Source: Mycobacterium sp. (lineage in GTDB: Bacteria > Actinomycetota > Actinomycetes > Mycobacteriales > Mycobacteriaceae). Taken from it: a DNA stretch of 6,781 bases. Below the pieces are notes generated by a model. The model was not told where the DNA came from. It searched no databases and saw only the letters and a program-made list of their open reading frames with translations. Location of the stretch: NCBI GenBank assembly GCA_018500005.2, contig JAHBAP020000471.1, positions 1-6,781 on the forward strand. The letters are read 5' to 3'. Every line of letters begins with the position of its first letter. Position 1 is the first letter of the stretch. The translations under genes were made by a program, and so were the position numbers. Below, piece by piece: positions 6,559 through 6,781 of this stretch.

Positions 6559-6781
6559 CGCCGCCGGGGGCTTCTGCTCCAGATCGAGATCCAGGTCGGC
6601 CTCTGAGTCGACCTCCAGGTCAGCGTCCACCTCGGCCGCTATGTCGGCTTTCACGTCGGCATCGACGAACATCAGGTCCTCGATATCTTCGACATCGGGT
6701 GCCGGCGTGACCGGCGGCGGTGGGGGTCCGGGCTCGGGCTCAGCCTCGGGCTCAGCCTCGACCCCGACCCCGACCTCGACC
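6547..6781 (-). CDS. perM: C-terminal tail of a probable PerM-like (DUF6350) membrane protein, 5' part outside the window
   Basis: Only the last 77 codons are visible, ending at TGA 6549-6547; I read them by hand on the minus strand. The tail opens with a Val/Gly/Glu run, then 'EAEPEAEPEPGPPPPP', then a strongly acidic stretch of alternating Asp or Glu and small hydrophobic residues ('VDADVKADIAAEVDADLEV' and 'DLDLDLEQ'), ending 'PPAAPGS'. No folded domain or membrane helix is visible here. The assignment rests on gene order: in M. tuberculosis the gene before purN is Rv0955 (perM), a multi-pass membrane protein linked to cell division. Such proteins could end in a disordered cytoplasmic tail like this, but the residues seen do not prove the family. 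The symbol is therefore tentative, although the existence of a coding tail is fairly secure from the codon pattern and clean stop. Confidence 0.65.
   Translation of the reverse strand, partial: VEVGVGVEAEPEAEPEPGPPPPPVTPAPDVEDIEDLMFVDADVKADIAAEVDADLEVDSEADLDLDLEQKPPAAPGS
6733..6781. repeat. Short tandem repeats encoding the Glu/Pro tail
   Basis: On the plus strand the 12-mer CTCGGGCTCAGC occurs twice in a row (6733-6756), followed by a partial third copy. A six-base ACC-C/T-CG unit then occurs three times (6761-6778). All units are multiples of three and keep the minus-strand frame, so copy-number change would lengthen or shorten the Glu-Ala-Glu-Pro and Val-Gly part of the tail without a frameshift. 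The run continues past the window edge. Confidence 0.7.

Noticed and set aside
6733..6781. CRISPR-like array
   Set aside because: The repeats are 6 or 12 bases, directly tandem without spacers, and in frame with a coding tail.

Overview
The window looks like chromosomal DNA of a high-GC actinobacterium, most likely a mycobacterium (Mycobacterium/Mycolicibacterium). The reasons are the strong G/C bias at third codon positions, PurN and PurH sequences very close to the mycobacterial proteins as I remember them, and a gene order that matches the M. tuberculosis Rv0955-Rv0959 neighbourhood (perM, purN, purH, AAA+ ATPase, VWA protein) apart from one extra gene. The assignment comes from recognition, not from a database search.

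Layout from right to left, because most genes read on the minus strand. (1) 6781-6547 minus: the C-terminal tail of a protein entering from the right edge, Pro/Glu-rich then Asp-rich, probably the membrane protein PerM (DUF6350). (2) 6484-5846 minus: purN, GAR transformylase, with a GTG start and a -10-like hexamer placed as for a leaderless transcript. (3) 5849-4266 minus: purH, the bifunctional AICAR transformylase/IMP cyclohydrolase, coupled to purN by an ATGA overlap. (4) 3208-4269 plus: an uncharacterised 353-residue protein on the opposite strand, with a sequence style like the AttH/CrtC lipocalin-like families. Its stop codon overlaps the purH stop codon in a shared CTAG. (5) 3140-1740 minus: an AAA+ ATPase of the MoxR/ChlI type, usually labelled 'magnesium chelatase'. 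(6) 1747-1 minus: a large VWA-domain protein with an intact MIDAS, overlapping the ATPase gene by 8 bases and cut by the left edge of the window.

Functionally there are two modules. purN-purH supplies both 10-formyl-tetrahydrofolate-dependent steps of de novo purine synthesis plus the ring closure to IMP. The ATPase-VWA pair is built like MoxR/VWA, NorQ/NorD, CbbQ/CbbO, RavA/ViaA and ChlI/ChlD systems, where an AAA+ ring and a metal-binding VWA partner remodel a client protein or insert a cofactor. No client is visible here. The plus-strand gene sits between the modules, sharing a 67-base divergent promoter region with the ATPase and converging on purH with no spacer. Coding is nearly continuous, and I see no rRNA, tRNA, CRISPR array, insertion sequence or phage gene. 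The candidates for something undescribed are the plus-strand gene and the client of the ATPase-VWA pair.
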